Assembly: GCF_001942255.1 (NCBI RefSeq)
Contig: NZ_MKKC01000065.1
Location: forward strand, 1-64,000
Direction of reading: 5' to 3'
Length of the DNA: 64,000 nt
Origin: Nocardiopsis sp. CNR-923
Lineage (GTDB): Bacteria > Actinomycetota > Actinomycetes > Streptosporangiales > Streptosporangiaceae
The first letter of the stretch is position 1, and each line of letters opens with the position of its first letter. This document shows positions 28,326-38,816 of the stretch, piece after piece. The translations under genes and the position numbers were made by a program. The notes under the pieces were generated by a model, which worked only from the letters and a program-made list of their open reading frames with translations, made no database searches and was not told the DNA's origin.

Positions 28326-31042
28326 CTAGCCCAGCAGCCCGTCCAGCGGGATGAACACCCCCGAGCCCAGCGCCACCAGCCCCGTCGACAGCAGGACGAG
28401 GGCCATGAACAGTGAGCCCGCCACGGCCAGCCGGAAGGCTGCCAGGCGGCGTCGGGCGCGGGAGGAGTTGCGCTGGCTGGCCGCTGAACGTCCCAGAAGT
28501 ACCAGGATCACCGACAGCACCACCGGCAGCCACCACGCGGTCTCCACGGGCTCGGGCAGGAGCCCGGTCACCATGCCCGCCGCGCGGGACAGCCCGGCCA
28601 GCACGCCGTCGCGCGCCGACTCCACCAGGCCTGAGTACGCGGAGGTGACGAACGCGCTCTCCGGGTAGAAGCCCTCGTCCGGACGCAGGACCCGCCCCAG
28701 CCCGTCGAGCAGTCCGAGCAGCGCGGCGGGATAGGCGAACCGGCGGCACCGGCCCGCCCGCATCGCCCGCTGGATCTGGTTCATCGTCCGTTCGACGCGG
28801 CGCTTGGCCCGCTCCTGGGCACGGCGCGACCCGGACGTCTCCTCCTCACCCTGCGGGTTGGGCGACCCGTAGCCGTAGGGTCTCCACATCGGCGGCTGGT
28901 CCGGCCGGGTCGGGGCGGTGGCCGCCTGGGCGCGTCGTCGGCGGGCTCCGTCCCAACGCTCCCTGACCCCGTCCCAGCGCTCGCGCGCCGCGCCGGACAG
29001 GGACGCCCACCGGTCCTGCCGCCGGGCCCGGCCGTCGGCGCGCTCCCGTTCGGAGACCAGTCCACCGATCCGGACCGCCTCCGGGAGGAGGAGCGCGGCG
29101 GTGACCAGGGCGGCGCGGGTGGCGACCGCCTCGCCGCTCCTGCCGTCGCGCAGGGCCAGCCGCCGCTGTTCGACCCACCAGGGGGCGTGCGGGGCGGGGC
29201 TGCGTTCGGTCGGGTGCCACGACTGGCGGCGCAGCACGGACCGGTGGGTCGAGGCGGAGCCGGGGTCCAGAACCAGCTCGACCGCCCGGGCCCAGGCCGA
29301 GTCCACCTCGTGCGGTTCGGGTCGCCGGGGCGCGTCCGTGCCGGACCCGACCAGTCGCTCGACGGTTTCGACCGTCCTGCGCATGATCAACGGAACCTCG
29401 TGCTGGACCCGTTCCAGCAGGGCGCACCGACCGGACCCGCCCGAACGGCAGGACGGATGCGGGCACCAGTGCTGCGCCGCCAGCCCCACCGCGCCCGTCG
29501 CGACCGCCTCGCGCACCGCCGCGTGGCGGCTCGAATCGCCCGTGGCCAGTGCCAGGAGTCCGTCCGCGCCGATCTCGTGCCCGCGGAACCGGGGCGGCAT
29601 GCCCGGCACGTATCGGGCCGCCAGCGCGCTGATCGCCACGTGCGCCAGCTGGGGGCTGGCGTCGAGGCCGGTCAGGTAGGACCGGTCGAAGGTGTAGTCG
29701 TTGACCTCTCGGTCCAGCCAGCTGCGCAGCTCCGACCAGTGCGTGCGCAACCACATCGCGCCGGTGTCGGAGCGGTCCAGCAGGTCGAAGGCCAGGCTGG
29801 GCGGGTCCTCGTGGCTGGCTCCGGCGAAGACGATCGGGCGGGTTCGGTGCGCGGTCCGGATCCTGGGCCGCTCACCGGCCAGCCACTGGACGACCTCGTC
29901 GTGGCCCCACCGGGCGGAGGGGGAGGGCGCGAGCAGGCCGCGCGCGAGCAGGCGCCAGCGTTCGTCGGTGACCGCCGAGACGTCGACCTCGGTGTTGCGG
30001 GCGGTGAGCCAGTTGCCGCCGCGCTCGGGGCGGCGCCCGGTGACCAGTTCGTGGACCATGACGCCCAGGGACCACCATGCCGCGGGGGCCTCGCGGCGGC
30101 CTCGATCACCTCGGGGGCGGCGTAGTCCTCGGTGACCGCCAGCCCTCCGTACACGCGGCTCATCGTCGCGCGGACCGCGCCGCCGAAGTCGGTGAGGGCG
30201 ACCACGGGCGGGTCGGCCGAACGCAGCAGCAGGTTCTCGGGCTTGACGTCGGTGTGGTTGTGCTGGAGGTCGCTCTGCCAGTGGTGCAGGCACTCGGCGA
30301 CGGCGCGGACCACCGCGCGGGCGCGCGCGTCGTCCAGCGGGGCCTCGTCCATGACCGTGCGCAGCGATCCCAGGGAGAAGTACTCCTGTGCCTCCCAGGC
30401 CAGGCTCTCGCCCCAGGAACTGGCCGCGCTGCCGTAGCCCTGGACGGCGGGGGTGTGCGGTGAGGCGGTGCCCCGGGCGCGCAGCCGGTCGAGGAGTTCG
30501 CGGTTGATGTCGTGCCCGGGCCGGTACACCTTGAGCGCGAGCCGGCGGCCGGGGGAGTCGGCGGGCTCGGCGAGGTAGACGACGGCCTCTCCGCCCGAGC
30601 CCAGGTGGCCGAGGATCCGGTAGCGGCGGCGCAGCTCGGTGGGGACGGCGTAGTCCAGGTCGCCCGCGGGGCCGACCACCACGCGGGAGACCACCCGGGT
30701 CAGCCAGTCCAGGACGGGACCCAGGAGCGTCCGCCACCAGCCGCCGCCCCGGCCCTCGGGTGCTTCGCCGACGACGGTTCCGCCCAGCCGGGCGGTCCGG
30801 GATTGCGGAGCGTCCACGCGGGCGCCGCCGGGCAGGACGCCGGTCCTGTCCGGGTCGGGGGCGACCACGCGGGTCGGCGCGCTGTCCCCGGTCCGGGCGG
30901 AGCCTGGCCGCAGCACGCGCGTGACCCACCGCGTGGCGCCCGCGGCGGGTCCGGTCCGCGTGGTCGGCACGGTGGGTTCGATCCTTCGGGTCGGCGCGTT
31001 CTCGTCACCGGGTTCGGGCGTGACCATCGAGGTCGGGGCCAC
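28326..31042 (-). CDS. Serine/threonine protein kinase with C-terminal membrane region, frameshifted
   Basis: A 905-residue protein. After a low-complexity Thr/Pro/Arg-rich N-terminus (1-140) comes a kinase domain: glycine loop LGSGGEAVVYLA, catalytic Lys in LALKVYRPG, catalytic loop HTDVKPENLLLR (HTD in place of HRD) and LTDFGGAV. A missing C near 30095 breaks it after DYAAPEVIEAA; reading resumes REAPAAWWSLGVMVHELVTG. Beyond the kinase lie a long region with a possible metal cluster (CPHPSC and later C), basic linkers, and hydrophobic segments close to the C-terminus. The catalytic residues argue for an active kinase. No partner or substrate is evident; it is monocistronic. Confidence 0.8.
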
Positions 31043-31216
31043 CCTTCGGTAGCTGGTCGGGTGAGGTGTCCGGGGGCGGTTGACCCTTCCACACTAGGCG
31101 CTGGGACGTGCCGCGCGCGGCGGGGGCGTCCGGGCCGCCGTCCACCTCCGTACCCCCTTGGACTCCCGGCGGCCCGTGGGAGTTCCGGGGCGTCGGAGAC
31201 GACCCGGCCCGGCGCC

Positions 31217-31522
31217 TCAGTGCCCGCGCGGTGCGACGCCGAGGCGCTCGCAGGCCTCCCGGTGCATGCGTACGACCTCGGCGCGGATCTGGGCGCGCTC
31301 GGTGAGCGGGTGCGACCAGGGGATGCGGACGGCGCGCTCGACGCCCTCCGCCGTGACCGCGTAGTCGCCGCCGTCGCCGTCCAGGCCGGTCATCCGGGCC
31401 GCCGTGGCCTCGGGGTGGCCGCCCAGGCCGCGGCAGATGACGAGGGTGTCCTGTGGGTGGTCGCCGTTCATGTGCGCGGTGACGGCGGCGACGACTTCGT
31501 CGGAGAAGGGATTGGAGGGCAC
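31217..31522 (-). CDS. DUF2470 domain protein
   Basis: A 101-residue protein matching DUF2470: DEVVAAVTAHMNGDHPQDTL, then GLGGHPEATAARMTGLDGDG and the C-terminal TERAQIRAEVVRMHREACER. DUF2470 is often the C-terminal domain of PPOX/heme-binding (HugZ-like) proteins. Here it stands alone, so it may act as a small ligand-binding protein. GTG 31522 is chosen because CAGGAG lies five bases upstream; the open frame continues 32 codons further without such a site. Its role is unknown. Confidence 0.72.
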   Translation of the reverse strand: MPSNPFSDEVVAAVTAHMNGDHPQDTLVICRGLGGHPEATAARMTGLDGDGGDYAVTAEGVERAVRIPWSHPLTERAQIRAEVVRMHREACERLGVAPRGH

Positions 31523-31673
31523 GTGGACTCCTGTGGTCTGGTCGCGGACACGAGTGGGGGAGGGCGCCGCGCGCCCTCCCCCACCGACGATATCCGAGGC
31601 CCCGTCTTTTCGTGACACTGTGTCGTCACGTTGGTGTGGGCGGTCGTCCGCCCACGTGGCCGGGCCGGCGTCC

Positions 31674-32215
31674 CTAGGGCTGGCGGGTGAACTCGGCGTC
31701 GATCTCGATCGCGATCCTGTCTCCGACGACCACGCCGCCGCCGTCCATCGGCAGTTCGATGTCCACTCCGAACTGCTTGCGGCTGATCGCGGTGGTGGCG
31801 GAGAACCCGGCGCGCTCCAGGCCGTAGGGGTCGAGCGTGGAGCCGTTGAACTCCAGGGCGAGCTCGACCGGGTGCGTGACGCCCTTGATCGACAGCTCGC
31901 CGGTGAGGGCGAACTCCCCGCCCGAGGCCTCCAGACCCGTGGAGCGGAACGACAGCTCCGGGTGCGTCTGGACGTGGAAGAAGTCGGCGGACCGGACGTG
32001 GGCGTCGCGGTCGGCGTGGTCGGTGTTGATCGAGGCGACGTCGATGGTCGCCACCACTGAGGACCGGGTCGGGTCCTCCGGGACGGTGAGCGTGGCGTCG
32101 AACTTCTCGAAGCGCCCGCGCACCTTGCTCACCATCATGTGGCGCACCGAGAACCCGACCACCGAGTGGGCGGGGTCGATGTTCCAGATTCCTGCCTTGA
32201 GCTCCTGAGCTGCAT
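31674..32215 (-). CDS. YceI family lipid-binding-type protein, frameshifted at the start
   Basis: YceI proteins are lipocalin-like beta barrels that bind long polyisoprenoid or amide lipids. The body reads AGIWNIDPAHSVVGFSVRHM, MVSKVRGRFEKFDATLTVPE, ADFFHVQTHPELSFRST and FALTGELSIKGVTHPVEL, a full-length cytoplasmic-type member of about 180 residues without a signal peptide. No start in the main frame has a ribosome site, but an ATG at 32215 preceded by GAGGGAG is exactly one base out of phase. A lost G directly after it (ATG-GCA) would give the start MAAQELKAGI. It is divergent from a MarR regulator, which probably controls it. Confidence 0.83.
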
Positions 32216-32349
32216 GGTCTGTCTCCCTCGCTGTGGGGCCCAGGCCGGGCCCCTTTTGTTTGCCTGTAACAAGGTAGCTCAGAAGTATCTTCCTGGGAAG
32301 GGGAATGGTCCGGTCGGCCTTCCCCGAGGCGCCCCGATAGGATGGAGCA
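32216..32349. promoter_or_regulatory. Divergent yceI/marR promoter region with a short palindrome
   Basis: The 134 bases between the two divergent genes are the most AT-rich stretch nearby. They contain GAAGTATCTTC at 32282-32292 (4-base arms, 3-base spacer) next to TGTAACAAGGTAGCT. Such an element between a MarR gene and its divergent neighbour is a reasonable operator candidate. Exact promoter elements could not be assigned with confidence. Confidence 0.4.
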
Positions 32350-32826
32350 ATGGAGAACGCCACCTGGCTCGACGCCGACGAGCAGCGCGTCTGGCGCGGC
32401 TTCCTCAGGGCCAACGCGGCGCTCTACCACGACCTGGAGAAGGACCTGCGCTCCCGGTGCGGGATCTCCCTCGTCGAGTACGGCATCCTCGTCCACCTCT
32501 CCGAAGCCGAGGACCGGCGGCTGCGCATGCGGGTGCTCGCCGACAGCGTCATCGTGTCCAAGAGCCGCCTGTCCCACCAGGTCGCCCGCCTCGAACGCGA
32601 CGGATTCGTGCGCCGTGAGCACTGCGACGACGACCGGCGCGGACTCTGGGCCATCCTCACCGACGAGGGGGCCGCGCTCCTGGAGCGGGCCGCACCCGGC
32701 CACGCCGCGTGCGTGCGCACCCTCCTCTTCGACCGGCTGGACCGCTCCCAGGTCGCCCAGCTCGGTGAGATCGTCACCGCACTGGAGGGTGAGACCCGCG
32801 TGACTCCGGGAGAGGGCTCCGACTGA
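32350..32826 (+). CDS. MarR family transcriptional regulator
   Basis: A 158-residue winged-helix dimer-type repressor: FLRANAALYHDLEKDL, CGISLVEYGILVHLSEAEDR, the recognition helix VIVSKSRLSHQVARLERDGF and the wing REHCDDDRRGLWAILTDEG, followed by C-terminal dimerisation helices. Family members respond to small phenolic or lipid ligands. The divergent position relative to yceI suggests it represses that gene and itself through the shared 134-base region. Confidence 0.9.
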   Translation: MENATWLDADEQRVWRGFLRANAALYHDLEKDLRSRCGISLVEYGILVHLSEAEDRRLRMRVLADSVIVSKSRLSHQVARLERDGFVRREHCDDDRRGLWAILTDEGAALLERAAPGHAACVRTLLFDRLDRSQVAQLGEIVTALEGETRVTPGEGSD

Positions 32827-32867
32827 GCCCCACCAACGCGTGTCGGCGCCCGGTAGAGTCGGGCCCT

Positions 32868-33650
32868 GTGAGCAGACCATCCATCATCGGCGCCCAGAAC
32901 TTCCGTGACGACGACGGCGGCGCCGACCCCGAGGTCGAGGCGCGCCTGCGCGACCACGCGGCGGGCCGGGTCGGCGACCGCCAGGTCCTGTCCGTGCTCG
33001 CCGGTTCCCGGGTGCTCATCCCCGTCGTCGCCGTGGCCACCGAGACGGAGACCGGCGCGGCCGGGCTCACCAAGGACAAGTCGAGCGAGGTCGCGGTCCC
33101 GATCATGACCGGTAAGGACGGCCGCCGCGGTGTGCTCGCCTTCACCTGCGTGGACGCGGTCCGACGCTGGCGCCCCGACGCCCGGCCCGTCCCGTTCACC
33201 ACCCAGGACGCGTGCAGGGCCGCGGTGGAGGAGGGCGCCGACGCCCTCGTCCTCGATGTCTCCGGACCCCTGCCCTACACCGTCCAGGGGCGCTTCCTCG
33301 GCCTTCTCGCGGAACACGGTCACGTACCCGAGGCCAAGGAGGACCCGCAGGTCCTCGCGCTCGTCTACCGCGTGACCCACGCCGAGTTCGGGATCGGGCG
33401 CGTGCGCGTGCACGACTCCGAGCGGGCCGACCTGGGCATCCGCCTCGAACTCGACCGGCGTGACGACGAGGCCCTGCGCCGGGTGGCCGAACGGCTGCGG
33501 GCCGAGCTCGGCCACGTTCTGCCCGGCGGTATCGAACTCAGCGCCGTCGTGCGGGCCCGCAGGACGGTGACTGATCGCGCCCCGGTCGTCCACAGGTCGT
33601 CGTCGGGCACTGTCGCCGCGTCCGGTTCGACGGTAACTTTCCGACTATGA
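32868..33650 (+). CDS. SseB family protein
   Basis: The 260-residue protein contains an SseB-type N-terminal domain: VLSVLAGSRVLIPVVAVATE, VAVPIMTGKDGRRGVLAFTC, FTTQDACRAAVEEGADALVL. Its C-terminal half ends in an Arg/Val-rich strand region. SseB domain proteins are widespread in actinomycetes with no settled function. The stop overlaps the ATG of the prepilin peptidase by four bases, so translation is coupled. It starts 41 bases after marR ends, perhaps in the same transcript. Confidence 0.8.
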   Translation: MSRPSIIGAQNFRDDDGGADPEVEARLRDHAAGRVGDRQVLSVLAGSRVLIPVVAVATETETGAAGLTKDKSSEVAVPIMTGKDGRRGVLAFTCVDAVRRWRPDARPVPFTTQDACRAAVEEGADALVLDVSGPLPYTVQGRFLGLLAEHGHVPEAKEDPQVLALVYRVTHAEFGIGRVRVHDSERADLGIRLELDRRDDEALRRVAERLRAELGHVLPGGIELSAVVRARRTVTDRAPVVHRSSSGTVAASGSTVTFRL

Positions 33651-34668
33651 CCACCCCCGTCCTGACCTCGCTGCCGCCCCACTCCTGGCTGGTCACCGCC
33701 GCCGTCGCGGTCCTGCTCGGGCTGTGCGGAGCACTGGCCGGCCTGGCCACCGGGCGCATCGTCCACCTGTTCGGGTCCGCCCGCCCGAGCACGTACGGCA
33801 GGCGCGTGGGAGCGTCGGGACCGCGCGGCCCCGGTCGGGCCGATGGCGGCGCCACGCCAGTCAGAGCCACGGGGCCGACGCCCGACGCGGCCGCGCCGGG
33901 CGGGGACACCGCGGATCACGCCAGCGGACTCGCGCCGGGGACGGCGACCGGTCCCGAGCCCGACGAGGACGATGGGCCGCCGCCGCCGCGTTGCCCGCAC
34001 TGCCTGGCCGAACTCCGCTTCGTCCGCGCCCTCCCCGCCGTGGCCGACCGCGGCTTCCGCCGGACCGGCCGCTGCCCGCACTGCGAACGGGTCGTGCGCC
34101 CCCATCCCGGGGCCGTCGTCGCCACCGCCGGGCTCTTCGCCCTCACCGGGGCACTGGCCGTCCACCACCCCTCCTGGTTCCCGTTCGGACACCTGGCCGT
34201 CCTGTGGTTGGCGTTCACCGGTGTTCCGCTGGCCGTCGTCGACATCCGGGTCATGCGGCTGCCCAACGACCTGCTCGCCGGCGCGTACCCGGTGGCGGGC
34301 CTGCTCGTGACCGCCGCGTCCTGCTCGCGCCCGCGGGACCCGACCTGGACGCGGCCGTGGACGCCCTCGCGGGCATGGCCTTGGTCACCGTGTCGTTCTG
34401 GCTGTTGTGGCGGGTCAACCCCCGGGGCCTGGGCTTCGGGGACGTCAAGTTCTCCGGCCTGACCGGCCTGTACTGCGGATGGGCCGCCGGTCCGCTGGGC
34501 GCCCTGGTCGCGGTCTTCTGGGCCTTCACGGCGTTCAGCCTGGTCGTGGCGGCCCTGCTCGCGCTGCGCCGCGTCGCCCGGCGCGACCCGTTCCCGCTCG
34601 GCCCCTTCCTGGTCGCCGCGACGCTCGCCACCGTGCTGGCCGGACAGCCCCTGGTGTCCGGATGGTGA
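33647..34668 (+). CDS. Prepilin peptidase (A24 family), frameshifted
   Basis: A type IV prepilin leader peptidase-like membrane aspartic protease of about 340 residues. It has an N-terminal membrane helix, a low-complexity Ala/Gly/Pro stretch (about residues 45-120), two CPHC zinc motifs about 26 residues apart, and then membrane segments carrying the catalytic Asp pair: one in AVVDIRVMRLPNDLL and one in GLGFGDVKFSGLTGLYCG. A missing G near 34318 breaks the protein inside a membrane segment; reading resumes VLLAPAGPDLDAAVDALAGM. No pilin or secretion genes are nearby; this gene next to aroC is a frequent actinobacterial arrangement, so its substrates are encoded elsewhere. Confidence 0.8.
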
Positions 34669-34713
34669 TATCCGATGCCGCGTCCGGCGGCGATTCATGG
34701 CAGGATCGTGGAC

Positions 34714-35893
34714 ATGTTGCGTTGGCTGACCGCGGGGGAGTCCCACGGACCGGCACTCGTCGCGATTCTGGAGGGCCTTCCGGCCGGTGTGTCCGTCACC
34801 TCTGACGACATCGCCGCCGCACTGCTCCGCCGCCGCGCCGGGTACGGCCGTGGTGCCAGGATGAAGTTCGAGAAGGACGAGGTCTCCGTCATCGGAGGCA
34901 TCCGACACGGCCGGACCCAGGGGGGACCGGTCGCGATCGAGGTGGGCAACACCGAGTGGCCCAAGTGGGAGAAGGTGATGTCTCCCGACCCGGTGTCCGC
35001 CGAGGAGTTGGCGGGCGTGGCGCGCAACGAGCCGCTCACCCGCCCGCGTCCCGGGCACGCCGACCTGGTCGGCATGCAGAAGTACGGCCACGAGGAGTCC
35101 CGGCCGATCCTGGAGCGCGCCAGCGCGCGCGAGACCGCCGCCCGCGTCGCCGTCGGCGAGGTCGCCCGCCAGTTCTGCCGTCAAGCGCTGGGCGTGGAGA
35201 TCCTCAGCCACGTCGTGTCCATGGGCCGGGTCGAGGTGCCCGAGGGCTCGCCCGAGCCGCGTCCCGAGGACCTCGCCGCCGTCGACGCCGACCCGGTGCG
35301 CTGCTTCGACGCCGATACCAGCGCCCGCATGGTCGAGGAGATCGACGACACCAAGAACGCCGGCGACACTCTCGGCGGCGTGGTCGAGGTGCTGGCCTAC
35401 GGACTGCCGCCCGGCCTGGGCAGCCACGTCCACTGGGACCGCCGTCTGGACGCCCGGCTCGCCGGCGCTGATGGGGATCCAGGCCATCAAGGGCGTCGAG
35501 GTCGGCGACGGCTTCCGCACGGCCGCGCGCCGCGGCTCCGTCGCCCACGACGAGATCGAGCCCGGACCCGACGGCGTGCGCCGCAGGACCAACCGCGCGG
35601 GCGGTGTCGAGGGCGGCATGAGCACCGGCGGCCCGTTGCGCGTCCGCGCCGCGATGAAGCCGATCGCCACCGTCCCCAGGGCGCTCGACACCATCGACAC
35701 CGAGACGGGCCAGCCCGCCCAGGCCCACCACCAGCGCAGCGACGTCACCGCGGTCCCGGCCGCCGGTGTGGTCGCCGAGGCCATGGTCGCGCTGGTCCTG
35801 GCCGAGGCCGCCGTGGAGAAGTTCGGCGGGGACTCGGTGGCCGAGACCGCGCGCAACCTGCGCGGCTATCTGGACTCGCTCACCATCCGCTGA
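34714..35893 (+). CDS. aroC: Chorismate synthase, frameshifted
   Basis: AroC makes chorismate from 5-enolpyruvylshikimate-3-phosphate using reduced FMN. Motifs: [75 protein letters not shown], and [20 protein letters not shown]. Near 35468 the frame changes; relatives read LAGALMxIQAIKG where this sequence gives LAGAD. Two missing C residues in a CCC run restore [17 protein letters not shown] and a 393-residue product. It starts the aroC-aroK-aroB block, although a 126-base gap precedes aroK. Confidence 0.92.
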
Positions 35894-36019
35894 GGCGGGG
35901 GCCCGGCTCCGCGCCGGGCAGTCGGCCCCGCCACGGGGCGGCCCGTCTGCTAGACAGAGGGCGATGAGGAAGAACGGCGAATGTCCCCGCGCACGCGGGG
36001 CGGACCAAGGCAGGCGAGT

Positions 36020-36553
36020 GTGGCCAGAGCGATCGCGGTGCTCATCGGATCCCCGGGATCGGGCAAGTCGACCGTCGGGCGGGCGCTGGCCGAACGCCTC
36101 GGCGCGGACCTGCTGTGCACCGACGGCGAGATCGAGAAGCGCGCGGGCAAGCCGATCGGCGACATCTTCGTCCAGGACGGCGAGGACCGCTTCCGCGCCC
36201 TGGAACGCGAGGTCGTGGCCGAGGCGCTGCGTACCTGGGAGGGCGTGATCGCGGTGGGCGGCGGCGCCGTCCTGAACGAGGACACCCGGGCCGAGCTCGC
36301 CGACCACCACGTCGTCTACCTCCAGGTCGAGTTCGCCGAGGCGGCCAGGCGCGTCGGCATGGACGTCGCCCGGCCCCTACTCGCGGGCAACCCCCGCGCC
36401 AGGCTCCGCGCACTGCTCGTCGAGCGCCTGCCCGTCTACGAGGCCCTGGCCACCGTCACCGTGCCCACCACGGACCAGCACCCCGAAGAGATCGTCGACG
36501 CCATCCTGCCCACCCTCGGGCACGGGCGCGCGACGGGAAAGGCCCAGCAGTGA
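36020..36553 (+). CDS. aroK: Shikimate kinase
   Basis: AroK phosphorylates shikimate at O3. The 177-residue P-loop protein opens [20 protein letters not shown] (Walker A at about 10-18) and carries the [20 protein letters not shown] substrate region, [15 protein letters not shown] and the lid [19 protein letters not shown] 36020 is used because it gives the family-typical short N-terminus; ATG 35981 would add 13 residues and has AGGAAG upstream, so it cannot be excluded. The stop overlaps the aroB start (GTGA), implying coupled translation. Confidence 0.93.
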   Translation: MARAIAVLIGSPGSGKSTVGRALAERLGADLLCTDGEIEKRAGKPIGDIFVQDGEDRFRALEREVVAEALRTWEGVIAVGGGAVLNEDTRAELADHHVVYLQVEFAEAARRVGMDVARPLLAGNPRARLRALLVERLPVYEALATVTVPTTDQHPEEIVDAILPTLGHGRATGKAQQ

Positions 36554-37650
36554 CCGTGACGCGCATCGGCGTCGGCGACTCCTCCGGCCGCTACGACGTC
36601 GTGGTCGGCAGCGGTGTCCTCTCCGAGCTGCCCGCACTGGTCGGCCACGCGGCCCAGGTCGCCGTGGTCCACCCCGAGGGCCTCGGGGAGATCGCCCGAC
36701 CCGTCGTCGGTGTGCTGGAAGCGGCCGGGTACACGGTCCGGCCCATGCCCGTCCCCGCCGGCGAGGCCGCCAAGACCGCAGCCGTGGCCGCCGACCTCTG
36801 GTCCCGCCTGGGTCGGCACGGCTTCACCCGCAGCGACGCGATCGTCGGCGTCGGCGGCGGCGCCACCACCGACCTGTCAGGTTTCGTGGCCGCCTCCTGG
36901 CTGCGCGGCGTCCGCTCGGTCCTGGTGCCCACCACGCTCCTCGGCATGGTCGACGCCGCAGTCGGAGGCAAGACCGGCATCAACACCCCCGAGGGCAAGA
37001 ACCTCGTCGGCGCCTTCCATCCGCCCGCGGGCGTCCTGTGCGACCTGGCCACCCTGCCGAGCCTGCCCCGCGCCGACTACGTGGGCGGCCTCGCCGAAAT
37101 CGTCAAGGCCGGGTTCATCGACGACCCCGTCATCTGCGACCTCGTCGAGGACGACCCCGAGGGCGCCACCCGCCCCGAGGGCAAGCACACCCGCGAACTC
37201 ATCGAACGCGCCGTCCGCGTCAAGGCCGACGTCGTCTCCGGAGACCTCAGGGAGAGCGGCCGCCGCGAGATCCTCAACTACGGTCACACGCTCGGCCACG
37301 CCATCGAGCGCGCCGAGAACTACACCTTCCGGCACGGATACGCGGTCTCCATCGGCATGGTCTTCGCCGCCGAACTCGCCCGCCTCGACGGCCGCATCGG
37401 CGCCGACCTCGTCGAACGCCACCGCTCCCTGCTCACCTCGGTGGGCCTGCCCGTCTCCTACGCGTCCGAGGCCTGGCCCGAGCTGCGCGCCGTGATGAGC
37501 GTCGACAAGAAGGCCCGCGGCGCCACCCTGCGCTTCGTCGTCCTGGACGCTCTGGCCGCCCCCGCCATCCTCAGCGCTCCCGCCCCCGAACTGCTGGACG
37601 ACGCCTACCGGGCGGTCGCCGGCGGCACCCGCGTCCCGCGAAGCCACTAG
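36550..37650 (+). CDS. aroB: 3-dehydroquinate synthase
   Basis: AroB cyclises DAHP to 3-dehydroquinate with NAD+ and zinc. The 366-residue protein contains [58 protein letters not shown], the zinc ligands in [25 protein letters not shown] and [13 protein letters not shown]. It is complete. GTG 36550 overlaps the aroK stop. With aroC and aroK it gives three of the seven shikimate steps in one place; the other genes are not in the window. Confidence 0.96.
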   Translation: MTVTRIGVGDSSGRYDVVVGSGVLSELPALVGHAAQVAVVHPEGLGEIARPVVGVLEAAGYTVRPMPVPAGEAAKTAAVAADLWSRLGRHGFTRSDAIVGVGGGATTDLSGFVAASWLRGVRSVLVPTTLLGMVDAAVGGKTGINTPEGKNLVGAFHPPAGVLCDLATLPSLPRADYVGGLAEIVKAGFIDDPVICDLVEDDPEGATRPEGKHTRELIERAVRVKADVVSGDLRESGRREILNYGHTLGHAIERAENYTFRHGYAVSIGMVFAAELARLDGRIGADLVERHRSLLTSVGLPVSYASEAWPELRAVMSVDKKARGATLRFVVLDALAAPAILSAPAPELLDDAYRAVAGGTRVPRSH

Positions 37651-37797
37651 ACTGACCGCGGATGGGGTGCGCCCCGGCAGATCGCCACCGCCGGTCAGCA
37701 CGTGGCCAGCCACGGAGCCGCGCCCCGAACCACCGACCACCGACCGGAACGCGCGTCCGGTCCCCGACGTGTCACACCCCTGGGAGAGACGACCGAA

Positions 37798-38357
37798 GTG
37801 GCCACGACGAACGACATCAAGAACGGCAAGACCCTGCGACTCGACGGCGTCCTCTGGAACGTCCTGGAGTTCCAGCACGTCAAGCCGGGCAAGGGCGGCG
37901 CGTTCGTCCGTACCAAGCTCAAGAACGTCCTCACGGGCAAGATCGTCGACAGGACCTTCACGCCGGCGCCAAGGTCGAGTTCGCCGACGTCGACCGTCGT
38001 GACATGGAGTACCTCTACAACGACGGCGCGAACTTCGTGTTCATGGACTCCTCCACCTACGAGCAGCTTGAGGTCGGATCCGGCGTCGTGGGCGACAACG
38101 CCGACTTCCTCCTGGAGAACACCAAGGTCACGGTGGCCACCAACGAGGGCAACCCGCTCTACATCGAGCTGCCCGCCGCCGTGGAGATGGAGATCGTCCA
38201 GACCGACCCCGGCGTTCAGGGCGACCGCTCCACCGGCGGCACCAAGCCCGCCACCGTCCAGACCGGCGCCACCATCCAGGTTCCCCTGTTCATCACCACC
38301 GGCGAGCGCGTCAAGGTCGACACCCGCACGGGTGACTACCTCGGGCGAGTCAACTGA
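37798..38357 (+). CDS. efp: Elongation factor P, frameshifted
   Basis: EF-P rescues ribosomes stalled at consecutive prolines. The first frame reads [20 protein letters not shown] and the loop region [17 protein letters not shown], in which Lys32 occupies the position that is modified or functional in other EF-Ps. Near 37960 an A is missing: RTF should continue [20 protein letters not shown], which the next frame provides to the stop at 38355-38357. The restored protein is 186 residues, the normal length, with domains II and III present ([38 protein letters not shown]). It overlaps nusB by one base. Confidence 0.92.
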
Positions 38358-38770
38358 TGAGCGGAGCACGCCGCAAGGCCCGCCGACGCGCGGTCGAGGT
38401 CCTCTACGAGGCCGAGGTTCGCGGTATCTCGGTCGAGGACGTCATCCAACGCCGCAGGGCCCAGCCCGAGCCGCCGATCAACGAGTTCACCGAGAGCCTG
38501 GCCCGCGCGGTCGACGAGCGGCGGGCGCGCATCGACGAACTGCTGGACACCTACGCCATCGGCTGGACCCTGGAGCGCATGCCGGTCGTCGACCGCAACA
38601 TCTTGCGGATGGGCGCCTACGAGCTGCTGTGGGCGCAGGACATCCCGGACGGCGTCGCCATCGCCGAGGCCGTCGGTGTGGCCAAGGAGCTGTCCACCGA
38701 CGAGTCGCCGAACTTCGTCAGCGGCCTTCTGTCACGCTTGATGGAGAACAAGGCGCAGCTCGCGCTCTGA
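38357..38770 (+). CDS. nusB: Transcription antitermination protein NusB
   Basis: NusB with NusE (S10) binds boxA and supports antitermination on rRNA operons. The 137-residue all-helical protein opens [20 protein letters not shown] and has [40 protein letters not shown] and [20 protein letters not shown], the typical motifs. It follows efp with a TGATG junction. It is a normal-length, intact member. Confidence 0.95.
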   Translation: MSGARRKARRRAVEVLYEAEVRGISVEDVIQRRRAQPEPPINEFTESLARAVDERRARIDELLDTYAIGWTLERMPVVDRNILRMGAYELLWAQDIPDGVAIAEAVGVAKELSTDESPNFVSGLLSRLMENKAQLAL

Positions 38771-38816
38771 CGGCCGCCGCGGGCGGACGTCGGGACACCG
38801 GATTGAGGGGACCCAG

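Noticed and set aside
32216-32414. N-terminal extension of the YceI frame to 32414
   Set aside because: It would run through the divergent promoter and into marR, has no ribosome site, and the family-typical start is recovered from ATG 32215 by restoring one base.
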